Below, piece by piece: positions 32,650 through 40,507 of a stretch of 64,000 nt of DNA (the stretch's first letter is position 1; every line of letters begins with the position of its first letter). The stretch is from JACRBT01 sp964474285. Its GTDB lineage: Bacteria; Chloroflexota; Dehalococcoidia; Tepidiformales; Tepidiformaceae. Below the pieces are notes generated by a model. The model did not search any database. It worked only from the letters and a program-made list of their open reading frames with translations, and had not been told where the DNA came from. The DNA is taken from the NCBI GenBank assembly GCA_964474285.1, contig CAYYSD010000001.1, positions 6,237 through 70,236 on the forward strand, given 5' to 3'. The position numbers and the translations under genes are program-made.

Positions 32650-33447
32650 CTAAGCCGCGAGGAGCCGCTGCGACCGGCGAGGCACGTATTCAGGGTCATC
32701 CGGCACTTCCCAGAGCGACCACGAACCGCGCTTCCACTGGTCCTTGCCCAGTCCCCACTGCTTGTAGCGCCAGCGCCGGCGTTCAGCGAGCGCGCGCTTC
32801 ACATCCCAGGGCAAGGCGGCGAGCGGCGCCGCCGGGAGCACGGCCGTCGAGCCATAGAACCCCCCGCCCGTGCGCAGCTCGCGGTTCAATTCGCGCTGAA
32901 GCGCCCAGGTCACCAGTTCGACATGTTCATCCGAGACCGGTTCGATCCCCTCATCAATGCCGGGGTAGTAGTGATGCGGGTCGTCAAGCGCGGCGAGCGC
33001 TTCGCGGATGTCTTCGTTGATCTCATCGCCCAGGTCCTGGAGCGCCGGGTGCAGGTCAGGGTCTCGCCGGTTGTGCTGGTATTCCTCCGGGATCGTCGTG
33101 AACATCTTCGAACAATCCCCGATGCGCAGTGGCAGCTCCGAGAGCTCGTGATGCAACATCGTGAAACGCGGCGATTTCTCGATGGCGCGAAGGAGCTGGC
33201 GATAACTGATGGGCCGCGACGGAGCGAGGAAGGGCACTCGCGTGTGGCCCATGCCCGTGAACGTGATTCCGCCGGGCGAACCGCACACCAGCGCCGCGAA
33301 CACGCGCAGGCGGCGTCCCGGGCTGAGGTCGAGCGATGTCGGGTCGAAACGGACCACTCGCCGCTCCGCCAGGGGGACAGGCCCCGTTGCGCTGCCACCG
33401 GGTTCGTCGTCATCGTATGCCGTTGGGCTCCACCAGAACGCGGTCAT
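32650..33447 (-). CDS. Hypothetical protein (265 aa), third gene of an unknown operon
   Basis: Not recognised. A soluble protein rich in Arg, Trp and acidic residues. Notable segments are MTAFWWSPTAYDDDEPGG at the start, FAALVCGSPGGITFTGMGHTRVPFLAPSRPISY, a helical acidic middle (LGDEINEDIREALAALDD), and a Trp/Arg-rich tail (RRRWRYKQWGLGKDQWKRGSWSLWEVP). There is no signal peptide or membrane helix. The start ATG has GGAGC upstream. It follows a 46-codon gene by 3 bases and a 132-codon gene before that, all on the minus strand. Confidence 0.75.
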   Translation of the reverse strand: MTAFWWSPTAYDDDEPGGSATGPVPLAERRVVRFDPTSLDLSPGRRLRVFAALVCGSPGGITFTGMGHTRVPFLAPSRPISYRQLLRAIEKSPRFTMLHHELSELPLRIGDCSKMFTTIPEEYQHNRRDPDLHPALQDLGDEINEDIREALAALDDPHHYYPGIDEGIEPVSDEHVELVTWALQRELNRELRTGGGFYGSTAVLPAAPLAALPWDVKRALAERRRWRYKQWGLGKDQWKRGSWSLWEVPDDPEYVPRRSQRLLAA

Positions 33448-33450
33448 CGT

Positions 33451-33591
33451 TCACGGCTCCACATCGGGCGACGCTCCTTCGCGGCGCTGCTGAGGGCAAA
33501 TCTTCGCCGGGTCGGTATAACGTTCCGGCCAGGGCGATTCCGAAGGGCTAACCGTCGGCGTTGTCGTCGGGATGGTTCCTGGGAGTGGCAT
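33451..33591 (-). CDS. Small Pro/Thr/Ser-rich protein (46 aa)
   Basis: A 46-residue protein, MPLPGTIPTTTPTVSPSESP followed by a more charged tail ending GASPDVEP, with one Cys. GGAGG lies 10 bases upstream of the ATG, and the gene fits between its neighbours with 5 and 3 base gaps, which supports it as real. There is no signal peptide. It could be a small partner, a peptide precursor or a regulator; the sequence does not decide. Confidence 0.6.
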   Translation of the reverse strand: MPLPGTIPTTTPTVSPSESPWPERYTDPAKICPQQRREGASPDVEP

Positions 33592-33596
33592 GGCGG

Positions 33597-33995
33597 TCAG
33601 TCCTCCTTGAAGCGCCGCATCTGTTCGAAGACATCGGCTGCGGTCGGGGTGCTGGGCTCTTCGGCGTCGGGCGAATCTCCCTCGAAGATCTGTTTGCGGG
33701 CCCGGAACGACTTGAGAAGGATGTTTTTGCCCACCGGCACACCAGCCGGTGATTTCGCCGTCTGCGGCACGCAGTAATCGATCACGAGGCAATCGCCACG
33801 AGACAGGAGAAGTGCACTTTCACTGAGGCTGTATTCCTGGCACCGCAGCAGACACTCGGCGATCTGATCGTTCAAATCCAGGCTGGCCGGTGGAAACTTC
33901 CACTGTTCCTGCTGTGCCACCTCATGCCGGATGGCGGATTGCAGCATCCACAACTCTTCGACTGTGAATACCGCACTCGCCGTTTGTTCGCTCAT
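33597..33995 (-). CDS. Hypothetical protein (132 aa), first gene of an unknown operon
   Basis: Not recognised. A soluble mixed helical protein starting MSEQTASAVFTVEELWMLQSAIRHEV. The middle is LNDQIAECLLRCQEYSLSESALLLSRGDCLVIDYCVPQTAKS, followed by GKNILLKSFRARKQIF and an acidic tail. The start at 33995 is preferred over a longer frame because a GGGTGAG ribosome site precedes it and the upstream residues look untranslated. It is the first gene of a three-gene operon, divergent from the transaldolase gene across a 399-base gap. Confidence 0.72.
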   Translation of the reverse strand: MSEQTASAVFTVEELWMLQSAIRHEVAQQEQWKFPPASLDLNDQIAECLLRCQEYSLSESALLLSRGDCLVIDYCVPQTAKSPAGVPVGKNILLKSFRARKQIFEGDSPDAEEPSTPTAADVFEQMRRFKED

Positions 33996-34394
33996 CCTGT
34001 TCTCACCCTTCCTCGCCCCACCGGGGTTATCCCCCTGTTTCCTGTGTGCTGGCGAACTTCTTTCGGCGGCGTGTCGGGCGTGTAACATTCAGATGAACTG
34101 GATCGCTGAATTTCATACCCGGCGCGCTGTCATACTTCAGATTTTCGCTTCGGCGCCATCCAGTTCTAGCAAAGTCACCCAATCGCCACCCAACATTCGC
34201 CTAACATTTACCGGCTTCGGGCCTTCGCCAACTTGCGCCTACGCGATATGACCTGCTGGCATCGTCTGCCTTCCGAACGCGGCCCTTCCATCAGGGAGTT
34301 CCCTCAACTCCCGCCCGGATACCCGCACAGGAGAAACCCCGCCTTACCCGGGTTCGCCCTTCTCTCTTCTCCCGCAGGCCGTATCCTTCTCGTC
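33996..34394. other. Divergent intergenic region, AT-richer than surroundings
   Basis: These 399 bases carry no supported gene and are visibly richer in A/T between 34080 and 34210. A 9 bp inverted repeat GAACTGGAT (34095-34103) / ATCCAGTTC (34158-34166) spans 72 bases. The right end holds a -10-like TATCCT next to the transaldolase start. Confidence 0.5.
34382..34387 (+). promoter_or_regulatory. Putative -10 hexamer for leaderless transaldolase
   Basis: TATCCT lies 7 bases before the ATG at 34395. There is no ribosome site in the pyrimidine-rich upstream sequence, which favours a leaderless message. Confidence 0.4.
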
Positions 34395-35048
34395 ATGCAG
34401 CTCTTCCTCGATACGGCATCCATCGACGAGATTCGCGCCGCAGCGAAGTTCGGCGTGATCTCCGGCATCACCACCAACCCCAGCCTCCTGGCGAAGGAGG
34501 GCGGTGTCAGCTATAAGCAGCGCATCCTCGAGATCGCAGAAGTCATCGACGGCCCCATCTCCGCCGAGTGCGTCACCCGCACCGCCGACGAACTGGTCGC
34601 CGAAGCCCGCGAGCTCGCCTCCTGGCACCCCAACGTCGTCGTCAAAATCCCCATCGACGAGGCCGGGCTCGAAGCCATCTCCCGCTGTTCCCGCGAAGGC
34701 ATTCGCATCAACACCACCCTCATCTTCAACGCCAACCAGGCGCTGCTCGCCGCCCTCGCCGGCGCCTCGTTCCTCAGCCCCTTCGCCGGCCGCCTCGACG
34801 ACATCTCCTACGACGGCATGGAACTCATCCACCAGCTCGTCCAGCTCGTCGAGACCCACAACCTCCCAGCCCGAGTTCTCGCCGCAAGCATCAGGCACCC
34901 CCTCCACGTCACGCAGGCAGCCCAGGCCGGCGCTCACATCGCCACCGTCCCTGCCGCCATCATCTCCCAGATGCTCAAGCACCCGCTGACCGACATCGGC
35001 ATCCAGCGCTTCCTCGACGACGCCCGCAAAGCCGGCCTGGTGCAGTAG
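34395..35048 (+). CDS. Transaldolase, small TalC/MipB-type (fructose-6-phosphate aldolase-like)
   Basis: A 217-residue transaldolase of the compact subfamily. It transfers dihydroxyacetone units in the non-oxidative pentose phosphate pathway or cleaves fructose 6-phosphate. It has MQLFLDTASIDEIRAAAKFGVISGITTNPSLLAKEGG at the start, the Schiff-base Lys in NVVVKIP, NTTLIFNANQALLA, SPFAGRLDD and a helical end. The length and N-terminus match the family exactly, which fixes the ATG at 34395. There is no ribosome site; TATCCT 7 bases upstream suggests leaderless transcription. Transaldolase versus F6P aldolase activity cannot be told from these motifs alone. Confidence 0.94.
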   Translation: MQLFLDTASIDEIRAAAKFGVISGITTNPSLLAKEGGVSYKQRILEIAEVIDGPISAECVTRTADELVAEARELASWHPNVVVKIPIDEAGLEAISRCSREGIRINTTLIFNANQALLAALAGASFLSPFAGRLDDISYDGMELIHQLVQLVETHNLPARVLAASIRHPLHVTQAAQAGAHIATVPAAIISQMLKHPLTDIGIQRFLDDARKAGLVQ

Positions 35049-35544
35049 CCGTGCGGTCGCCCCTCGGCCGCGAAATCCTGTTCGACCTCTCTGCCGCCCG
35101 CTGCGATTTCCTGGAAGCCCTCGCCCACATCCCAATCCAGGCCACACCCACGCCCAACAACTGATCCGCCCCCCATTGACCCGTCACTGTACCCGTAGCC
35201 CCGGCCCTCAGTGGCCGGAACGCCACGAAAAGCCCATCGCACTGCCTGCCACCCCCTGGAGCCGTGCCCCTCCGTGGGCACTGGCCGCGAGATTCGCCCC
35301 CGCGCCCGCCCGCCGTCTCCGAAGGTTCTCCACCTCTCTCATTGGCCGACCGTGAGCGAGCGCGGCGCTGTCTCCCTCCCTCACCAGTCGCTCGCCCCCA
35401 AACCACACTCCCCCGAGGCGCGCGCGTAAGCATGCGCTCGATCGCTCACGTCTTGAATCGCCAGGAACTGTTCCACGCCAGGGTTCACCAGCCCCTCAGG
35501 GGCCGCGCCCGTGAGGGAGCCCGCGTTCTTCTGCAGCGCCGTCG
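35049..35544. other. Intergenic region with hairpin repeat, no supported gene
   Basis: These 496 bases between transaldolase and Uma2 genes contain one GTAGCCCCGGCC hairpin repeat (35195-35229) and GC-rich sequence with several chance frames but no ribosome-site-supported start. Confidence 0.5.
35195..35229 (+). repeat. GTAGCCCCGGCC hairpin repeat, copy 1
   Basis: GTAGCCCCGGCCCTCAGTGG, then CCGGAACGCCACGAA. CCGGCC and GGCCGG pair around a 6-base loop. A second copy with the same stem and the same GCCACGAA tail follows pheT at 42939-42973. Confidence 0.7.
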
Positions 35545-36174
35545 TTACTCGCCCGCCAACGACGCGAGCACCCCCGCCATGTCGCCCGCGAGCAGCGCCG
35601 CGGTGTTGAGGCGCAGGCCCGGGAACTCGCGGCTCTCGATGACTCCACCCGGCCCCGGCAACAACAACTGAAACTCGCCATCGATCAGGACAAACCAGTC
35701 GAGAGCACCCTCCAACACGCGCCAGACGATGTACTCGCGCACCTCATGCCGACGGTACACGTGCTTCTTTTGGTGGAGGTCCAACGAGACGGAACTCGCT
35801 GCAATCTCAGCGACCAGTTCGGGAGCGCCTTCGATGAAGCCCTCCGCGTCGAATCGCGCCGAACCACCATCGCGCCACATGCACAGGTCCGGCTGGAACT
35901 CGTTGTCGGAGTCGAGGATTAACGTGGAGTTGTGCGCCACGTGCAGGCCCGGGTGCGAAGCCCTGTATGCGCCAAGCCATGTCCCGAGACTGTTCTCGGG
36001 TTCGCCGTGATATCTCGCGCGGAGTGGAGACGCCAAATACACAACTCCTTCGACAAGTTCTGCGTACTTGAGGTTGGGCATTGCCTCATAGCGACGATGG
36101 AACTCGAAGCGCGTCAGGCGGTCACCGCTCTCGAGGCGCATCGCCGGCGGCGAAGAAGACGGTGCTGCAGCCAT
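35545..36174 (-). CDS. Uma2 family endonuclease (DUF820)
   Basis: A 209-residue protein of the Uma2 family, a PD-(D/E)xK restriction-endonuclease-like fold. The motif residues are in order: D96 in QPDLCMW, E123 in VAEIAASS, and K136/K137 before YRRHEVREYIVW. The start KYAELVEGVVYLASP is typical. These genes are abundant in cyanobacteria and Chloroflexota; the target is unknown and no partner gene adjoins. TAGACT lies 6 bases before the ATG and there is no ribosome site, suggesting a leaderless message. Confidence 0.9.
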   Translation of the reverse strand: MAAAPSSSPPAMRLESGDRLTRFEFHRRYEAMPNLKYAELVEGVVYLASPLRARYHGEPENSLGTWLGAYRASHPGLHVAHNSTLILDSDNEFQPDLCMWRDGGSARFDAEGFIEGAPELVAEIAASSVSLDLHQKKHVYRRHEVREYIVWRVLEGALDWFVLIDGEFQLLLPGPGGVIESREFPGLRLNTAALLAGDMAGVLASLAGE

Positions 36175-36180
36175 GCTGTC

Positions 36181-36186
36181 AGTCTA
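36181..36186 (-). promoter_or_regulatory. Putative -10 hexamer for leaderless Uma2 gene
   Basis: TAGACT on the minus strand, preceded by GC, exactly 6 bases before the ATG at 36174. It is the same arrangement as at 734, 38781, 53905 and 58935. Confidence 0.45.
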
Positions 36187-36276
36187 GCACCGCTCGAGTC
36201 GCTCTCGTTCGTGTTTCGCTCTCCGTCTGGTCACGCTCCCACCGTTCGCCAGCTCCACGCCGGGTGACCCACCGGG

Positions 36277-36900
36277 TCACCGCGCACGTCGTGCCCGTCG
36301 GCCGGCTGCGATCAACTCAACCGGCGCGAAGCCCATGACGGCGACCCACGTGAACGGCGCCAGCACGTACAACGGAATGCTCGCCAGGGCCCCGATCGCC
36401 GTGTATCGGGCCCCTTCCGCCCGCGAACCCGGCCGTCCGCTCGCCGAACCGATCAAGACCAGGACTGGGGCAGCCACCGTTGCCAGCAGAAGGAAGAACC
36501 CCACGACCCGGAAGATTCCCAGCCAGGGCAGAAACAGCATCACGAAAGCGCTGGATCCGGACCACAGGGCGAGCAACGCTCCGAGCGCAACCTGCCCCAT
36601 GTGTCCAAACCCCTCGGTCGCAATAGCCGTAGCCATCGCTGTCAGGGCGGCGAAGTTCATCACCACGAAGAAGGCGACCGCAAAGACAACCATTCCCACA
36701 CCCTGCGCGTCATTGCCGTGGCGCCTGTCATACGACCCCGCTTCTCCCAACGCGAAATAGGCAGCCACGGCAGCGAGCAAGGACAGACTCCACACGCCCC
36801 AGGCGAGCCACCTCGGCCACAGCCGTACCGCGGGTCGCCTCTGAGCAGCCGCTCCAGCACGGTGCACCGCATGTTTCCGAGAAGCCATTGTCGCCTTCAT
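36277..36900 (-). CDS. Polytopic membrane protein of unknown function (207 aa)
   Basis: Not recognised. After a basic N-terminal 30 residues there are four or five membrane helices: LAWGVWSLSLLAAVAAYFAL, VVFAVAFFVVMNFAALTAMA, VALGALLALWSGSSAFVMLF, IFRVVGFFLLLATVAAPVLVLIG and IPLYVLAPFTWVAVMGFAPV. A short polar loop (GEAGSYDRRHGNDAQG) separates the first two. It ends in an Arg-rich tail. The start may be ATG 36900 or ATG 36888; the latter has AAGG upstream. It lies 102 bases upstream of the Uma2 gene on the same strand. Confidence 0.78.
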   Translation of the reverse strand: MKATMASRKHAVHRAGAAAQRRPAVRLWPRWLAWGVWSLSLLAAVAAYFALGEAGSYDRRHGNDAQGVGMVVFAVAFFVVMNFAALTAMATAIATEGFGHMGQVALGALLALWSGSSAFVMLFLPWLGIFRVVGFFLLLATVAAPVLVLIGSASGRPGSRAEGARYTAIGALASIPLYVLAPFTWVAVMGFAPVELIAAGRRARRAR

Positions 36901-36999
36901 TTCCCGATCATCGTGCGCCTCGAACCCCGCCCGCGTCAGCGCTCAAGGGGCCATCGTGCCGGGCCCGTTCGGCCCCGCTCCTCGCCCCGCCCCTTGCTG

Positions 37000-37005
37000 T
37001 AGACT
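37000..37005 (+). promoter_or_regulatory. Putative -10 of the PHA-synthase-like gene
   Basis: TAGACT preceded by TTGCTG. It predicts a leader of about 22 bases that contains the GGAGG ribosome site. Confidence 0.35.
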
Positions 37006-37033
37006 TCGCCACAAACACCACCGGAGGCGCGCC

Positions 37034-38086
37034 ATGGCCGACGACCCCGCCGACGAATCCGAACGCCAGCTCCTGCGCATGGCAAACGGCATGCGCCTCG
37101 CCCTCCAATCCACCCCCGCCCCCATCGGCCAGTCCACCCGCCTCGTCGTGGGGTCCCGGGGAAAAGCCCGCCTCTACTACTACCCGCCGCTCGATGGCCC
37201 CCGCCTGGCCACGCCCCTCGTGCTCTTTCCCTACCTGGGAATCAGCAAGCCCTACATCTTCGACCTACGCCCCGGTGAATCCTTCGCCGAGTTCCTCAGC
37301 GCCAACGGCGTCCCGTTCTACGTTTGCGACTGGGGCCACTTCGGCCCGGAAGACCGCGATATGGGCATGGACACCGTCATCGGCGACATGATCCCCGCGC
37401 TCCTTCGCCAGGCCCTCGCCCATGCCGCGGCGCCCGCCGCCACCCTCTTCGGCTACTGCATGGGTGTTCCCATGACGACCTCCGCCCTCGCCACCATTCC
37501 GGGCCTCCCGGTCAAGAACTACCTGGGCATGGTCGGCCCGATCGATTTCAGCGTCGGCGAATTCCCCATGCAGACGTCCGAAGACCGCATGGACGTCGAC
37601 GCCATCGTCGAGACCTTCGACATGATGCCCGCCGAGTTCATCCGCTCGGGCTTCAAGCTCCTCAACCCCATGGCCGATGCCCAACAGGCCAAGAACCTGG
37701 CCGAGAACATGTGGAACGCCGAGTGGCTCAAGGGCTACATGGCCATGAACCGCTGGTCCAACGAATGGATGCCCCTGCCCAAGCAGTTCTTCCGGCAATG
37801 GGTGCGCCACTTCTACCAGGACAACCAGCTGGTAAAGGGCGAATTCCGCGTCCTCGGCGAAAAGGTCGACCTGCGCAACATCGCCGTGCCCATGCTTGCC
37901 GTCGCCGCCAGCAAAGACGACATCGTCCCCGCCGATAGCGCCCGTGCCCTCGTCAACATCGTTCGCAGCGAAGACAAGACCTTCCTCGAACTGCCCGGCG
38001 GCCACATCAGCGTCATCGCCGGCCGCCGCGCCCGCAACGACGTCTGGCCCACCGTCCTCAAATGGCTCCAGGACCACGACGTCTGA
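37034..38086 (+). CDS. Class III PHA-synthase-like (PhaC) alpha/beta hydrolase
   Basis: A 350-residue alpha/beta hydrolase of the poly(3-hydroxyalkanoate) synthase type. The nucleophile is Cys in a lipase-box-like G-Y-C142-M-G, with D295/D296 in ASKDDIVP and H324 in LPGGHISVIAG. This is the PhaC triad and the size fits the short class III form. Class III enzymes normally need a PhaE partner, and no phaE, phaA, phaB or phasin gene is nearby, so it may be a divergent acyltransferase. The ATG has GGAGG 8 bases upstream. The flanking membrane-protein gene is divergent. Confidence 0.88.
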   Translation: MADDPADESERQLLRMANGMRLALQSTPAPIGQSTRLVVGSRGKARLYYYPPLDGPRLATPLVLFPYLGISKPYIFDLRPGESFAEFLSANGVPFYVCDWGHFGPEDRDMGMDTVIGDMIPALLRQALAHAAAPAATLFGYCMGVPMTTSALATIPGLPVKNYLGMVGPIDFSVGEFPMQTSEDRMDVDAIVETFDMMPAEFIRSGFKLLNPMADAQQAKNLAENMWNAEWLKGYMAMNRWSNEWMPLPKQFFRQWVRHFYQDNQLVKGEFRVLGEKVDLRNIAVPMLAVAASKDDIVPADSARALVNIVRSEDKTFLELPGGHISVIAGRRARNDVWPTVLKWLQDHDV

Positions 38087-38149
38087 GCGACGCACCGGTT
38101 CGCCGTCTTCACCCAAAGTCGCCGCTCGCAAGAGCACCAGGAAGGCGGA

Positions 38150-38196
38150 TCTCCCTCTCCCGCGAGGCACGAGCGGGGGAGGGCAGGGGTGGGGGC
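38150..38196. repeat. CCCTCTCCCGC / GCGGGGGAGGG hairpin repeat
   Basis: TCTCCCTCTCCCGC and GCGGGGGAGGGCAG form an imperfect stem between the PhaC-like gene and a convergent gene. This kind of CCCTCTCCC-type hairpin is a common dispersed element in many genomes and can act as a terminator in both directions. Confidence 0.6.
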
Positions 38197-38207
38197 CAAC
38201 CCCGTCC

Positions 38208-38774
38208 TCACGCATCCCTCGCAGCGTCGATGCCCGCCTGCCACCCCGGAGCGCTCGTCCCGGGCGGCGGCCCCGCCGCGGCGATATCGAGACCTGCCCG
38301 CGTGAACACCCACGAGACCGCCGAGTTCGAAGTCCACATCTCTCGCGTGCGCGGAGCCCGGCGCCCCCAGGTGTGCGCCGGAATCGACGGCAACCACGCC
38401 AGCACCTCAGAAGTGGCCTCTCCGTCATCCGTCACCCGGATCGGCTCACCCGCGGCCCACGCCTCATCGACAATCGTCGTGCCCGGCTCGCAGTGCAGCT
38501 CGTACCGGAACAGGCGCAGCCTCCCGGCCAGCTTCGCTCCAACCGGACCGGTGACCAGCGGCGCACTCCCCTCATCCTCCCGTCGTTCCGGCGTCAGCTC
38601 GACAACGTAGTCCGTCCCATCCACGCGCACCTTCAGCGCCGCGTGCAGCAGCGTCGAACGCCGCCTCCGCGCCAGCAACGCGGCCACCGATTCGTAAACC
38701 ACCAGGCTCGCCGCCTGGAACCTCGTGCCTGCCCCCACCGGGATCCAGTAGGTATCGACAAATGATTCGCCCAT
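38208..38774 (-). CDS. Hypothetical protein (188 aa)
   Basis: Not recognised. A soluble protein with an ordered core: DTYWIPVGAGTRFQAASLVVYESVAALLARR, LHAALKVRVDGTDYVVELTPE, GRLRLFRYELHCEPGTTIVDEA and TREMWTSNSAVSWVFTRAGLDIAAAGPP. The alternation of polar motifs (HAALKV, RYELHC, WTSNSAVSWV) suggests an enzyme-like or NlpC/transglutaminase-like fold. That is only an impression: no complete catalytic triad was identified. TACACT lies 6 bases before the ATG and there is no ribosome site, so it is probably leaderless. Confidence 0.78.
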   Translation of the reverse strand: MGESFVDTYWIPVGAGTRFQAASLVVYESVAALLARRRRSTLLHAALKVRVDGTDYVVELTPERREDEGSAPLVTGPVGAKLAGRLRLFRYELHCEPGTTIVDEAWAAGEPIRVTDDGEATSEVLAWLPSIPAHTWGRRAPRTREMWTSNSAVSWVFTRAGLDIAAAGPPPGTSAPGWQAGIDAARDA

Positions 38775-38780
38775 CGCGCG

Positions 38781-38786
38781 AGTGTA
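38781..38786 (-). promoter_or_regulatory. Putative -10 hexamer for leaderless hypothetical gene
   Basis: TACACT on the minus strand, preceded by GC, exactly 6 bases before the ATG at 38774. Confidence 0.45.
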
Positions 38787-38860
38787 GCAACGAGTTCACC
38801 CGCAGGATCACAACGCCCGTTCTGCTATCGTCGATGGTCCATCAAACGCGGAGTGAACAC

Positions 38861-39256
38861 ATGAAGGAACGACCGGTCGTGACCGGCTCATCGAAGCCCA
38901 CCGGATACAGCCATGTCGTCGCCGCCAGCGGCTCGAAGACCGTCTACGTCGCCGGCCAGATCGCCCTTGATGCCGACGGCAACCTGGTCGGCGCCGGCGA
39001 TATGGCCGCGCAGGCAAAGCAAGTGTACGAAAACGTTGGACGGGCCCTCGCCGCCGCCGGCGCCGGTTGGGCGGATGTCGTGAAGCTCAACACCTACATC
39101 GTCGGTCTCGATGCCGGCAAGATGGCCGCGAATCGTGCCACCCGCGCCCAATACCTCTCCGCCGACAACCCGCCCGCAAGCACCCTCGTGGGCGTCACGG
39201 CGCTCGCCATGGAGGGTCTGCTCATCGAAGTGGAGTGCGTCGCCGTGATCGACTGA
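38861..39256 (+). CDS. RidA (YjgF/YER057c/UK114) family protein
   Basis: A 131-residue RidA-family protein, a trimer that hydrolyses reactive enamine/imine intermediates from PLP enzymes or acts in specific catabolic pathways. The family pattern is clear: YSHVVAASGSKTVYVAGQIALDADGNLVG, QAKQVYENVGRALAAAGAGWADVVKLNTYI, and the end STLVGVTALAMEGLLIEVECVAVI. The Arg normally found before S-T-L-V is replaced here (NPPASTLV; canonical RidA has an R-P-A/S form), so it may belong to the Rid4-7 groups and not be an archetypal deaminase. The ATG at 38861 has GGAG 8 bases upstream. Confidence 0.92.
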   Translation: MKERPVVTGSSKPTGYSHVVAASGSKTVYVAGQIALDADGNLVGAGDMAAQAKQVYENVGRALAAAGAGWADVVKLNTYIVGLDAGKMAANRATRAQYLSADNPPASTLVGVTALAMEGLLIEVECVAVID

Positions 39257-39306
39257 CCCGTCCGCGGGCTCGCGGCATGTATCGGCTCGGCCGCGGTCGG
39301 GCGTGC

Positions 39307-40341
39307 CTAAGGCACGATGACCGCGCGTCCCCGGATCTTTCCCTCGTGCAGCAACTCGTAGGCTCGCGGACCCTCCGCCAACGAGAACGTCTCAATCTCC
39401 ACGCTCACCTGCCCGCGCCGGGCCAGTTCGAGCACCTCCATCAACTCCGAGCGCGAACCCCAGTACGGCGCCCGCACCGCGACCTCCCACGCCGTGGTGC
39501 CGATGCCCACCGGCAAGGCGCCACCCGCGATGCCGACGATCGCGACATCTGCTTCTGCCGCAGCCGCGGCACCCGCTATTCGCACCGTCGGCTGCGCCCC
39601 AACGAAGTCGAACACGGCCTCGGCCCCACGACCTCCCGTGAGCTCACGGATCTTCGCCGGGGCATCACCGTCGGAGAGCAGCACGTGGTGGGCGCCAACG
39701 TGCTTCGCCAACTCGAGCTTCTCCGCGTTGACATCGAGCGCGATGATCGTCGCTCCGGAGAGGGCTCGCAGGATCTGGATGCCGACGTGGCCCAGCCCGC
39801 CCACACCGATGACGACCGCGGTGCTCCCTCCCACCAGCTTCGGCAACGAGGCCTTGATCGCGTGGTATGGGGTCAGCCCGGCATCCGTTAGCGAAACGTT
39901 CTTCACGGGATCGAGACCGCCCAGCGGGACGAGGTGGCGCGCGTTGTCAATGAGCATGTACTCGGCCATCGAACCCGGCGCGCCCAGTCCCGGCGGACGG
40001 ATGCCAAGCCGGGCCGCATCCAGGCAGTAGTTCTCCTTGCCCTGCGCGCACTTATGGCAGAGGCCACAGCCCCACGGCCCGTATACCGCGACCGCGTCCC
40101 CAACCGCCACGCCGGTCACGCCTGCCCCAAGCCCCGCCACGACTCCCGCGCCTTCATGTCCCAGCGTGAGTGGAAGGCCGTAGCTATACCGCTCTGCCGG
40201 CAGGCTCATGATGAATTCGTCGGAATGGCACACCCCGGCGCCGGTCACCTTCAGGAGCACCTGGCCCGGCCCCGGCTCGGGCACGGGCACGTCCACGACC
40301 TCGGGCTTGCCACCGACCTTGCGATATTGAAGCGCCTTCAT
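39307..40341 (-). CDS. Zinc-dependent alcohol dehydrogenase (MDR family)
   Basis: A 344-residue medium-chain dehydrogenase. Catalytic-zinc ligands are the Cys of GAGVCHSDEF and the His-Glu of GHEGAGVV. The structural-zinc lobe is CGLCHKCAQGKENYC. The NAD-binding Rossmann motif is VIGVGGLGHVGIQILRAL followed by D in IIALDVNAEKLELA, favouring NAD. The ATG at 40341 has GGAGGG upstream; a longer frame adds non-family residues. The stop codon lies in a small CGTGCCTTAGGCACG palindrome. It is divergent from pheT. The alcohol substrate is unknown. Confidence 0.93.
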   Translation of the reverse strand: MKALQYRKVGGKPEVVDVPVPEPGPGQVLLKVTGAGVCHSDEFIMSLPAERYSYGLPLTLGHEGAGVVAGLGAGVTGVAVGDAVAVYGPWGCGLCHKCAQGKENYCLDAARLGIRPPGLGAPGSMAEYMLIDNARHLVPLGGLDPVKNVSLTDAGLTPYHAIKASLPKLVGGSTAVVIGVGGLGHVGIQILRALSGATIIALDVNAEKLELAKHVGAHHVLLSDGDAPAKIRELTGGRGAEAVFDFVGAQPTVRIAGAAAAAEADVAIVGIAGGALPVGIGTTAWEVAVRAPYWGSRSELMEVLELARRGQVSVEIETFSLAEGPRAYELLHEGKIRGRAVIVP

Positions 40342-40507
40342 GCGAACCCTCCGCTGACTTTCGTCGCAATGGCAAGCCTGCATGCGAGGGCAGCCGCCCG
40401 CAAGGGGAGGCCACAAGGCAACGCTGCCGTATCATGGGTTCTTCGCGGTGCGAACCCGATCGCGGTCACCGGCCGGCGAAGAGTCCTCAGTTCCTCCGGG
40501 GCCCAAC

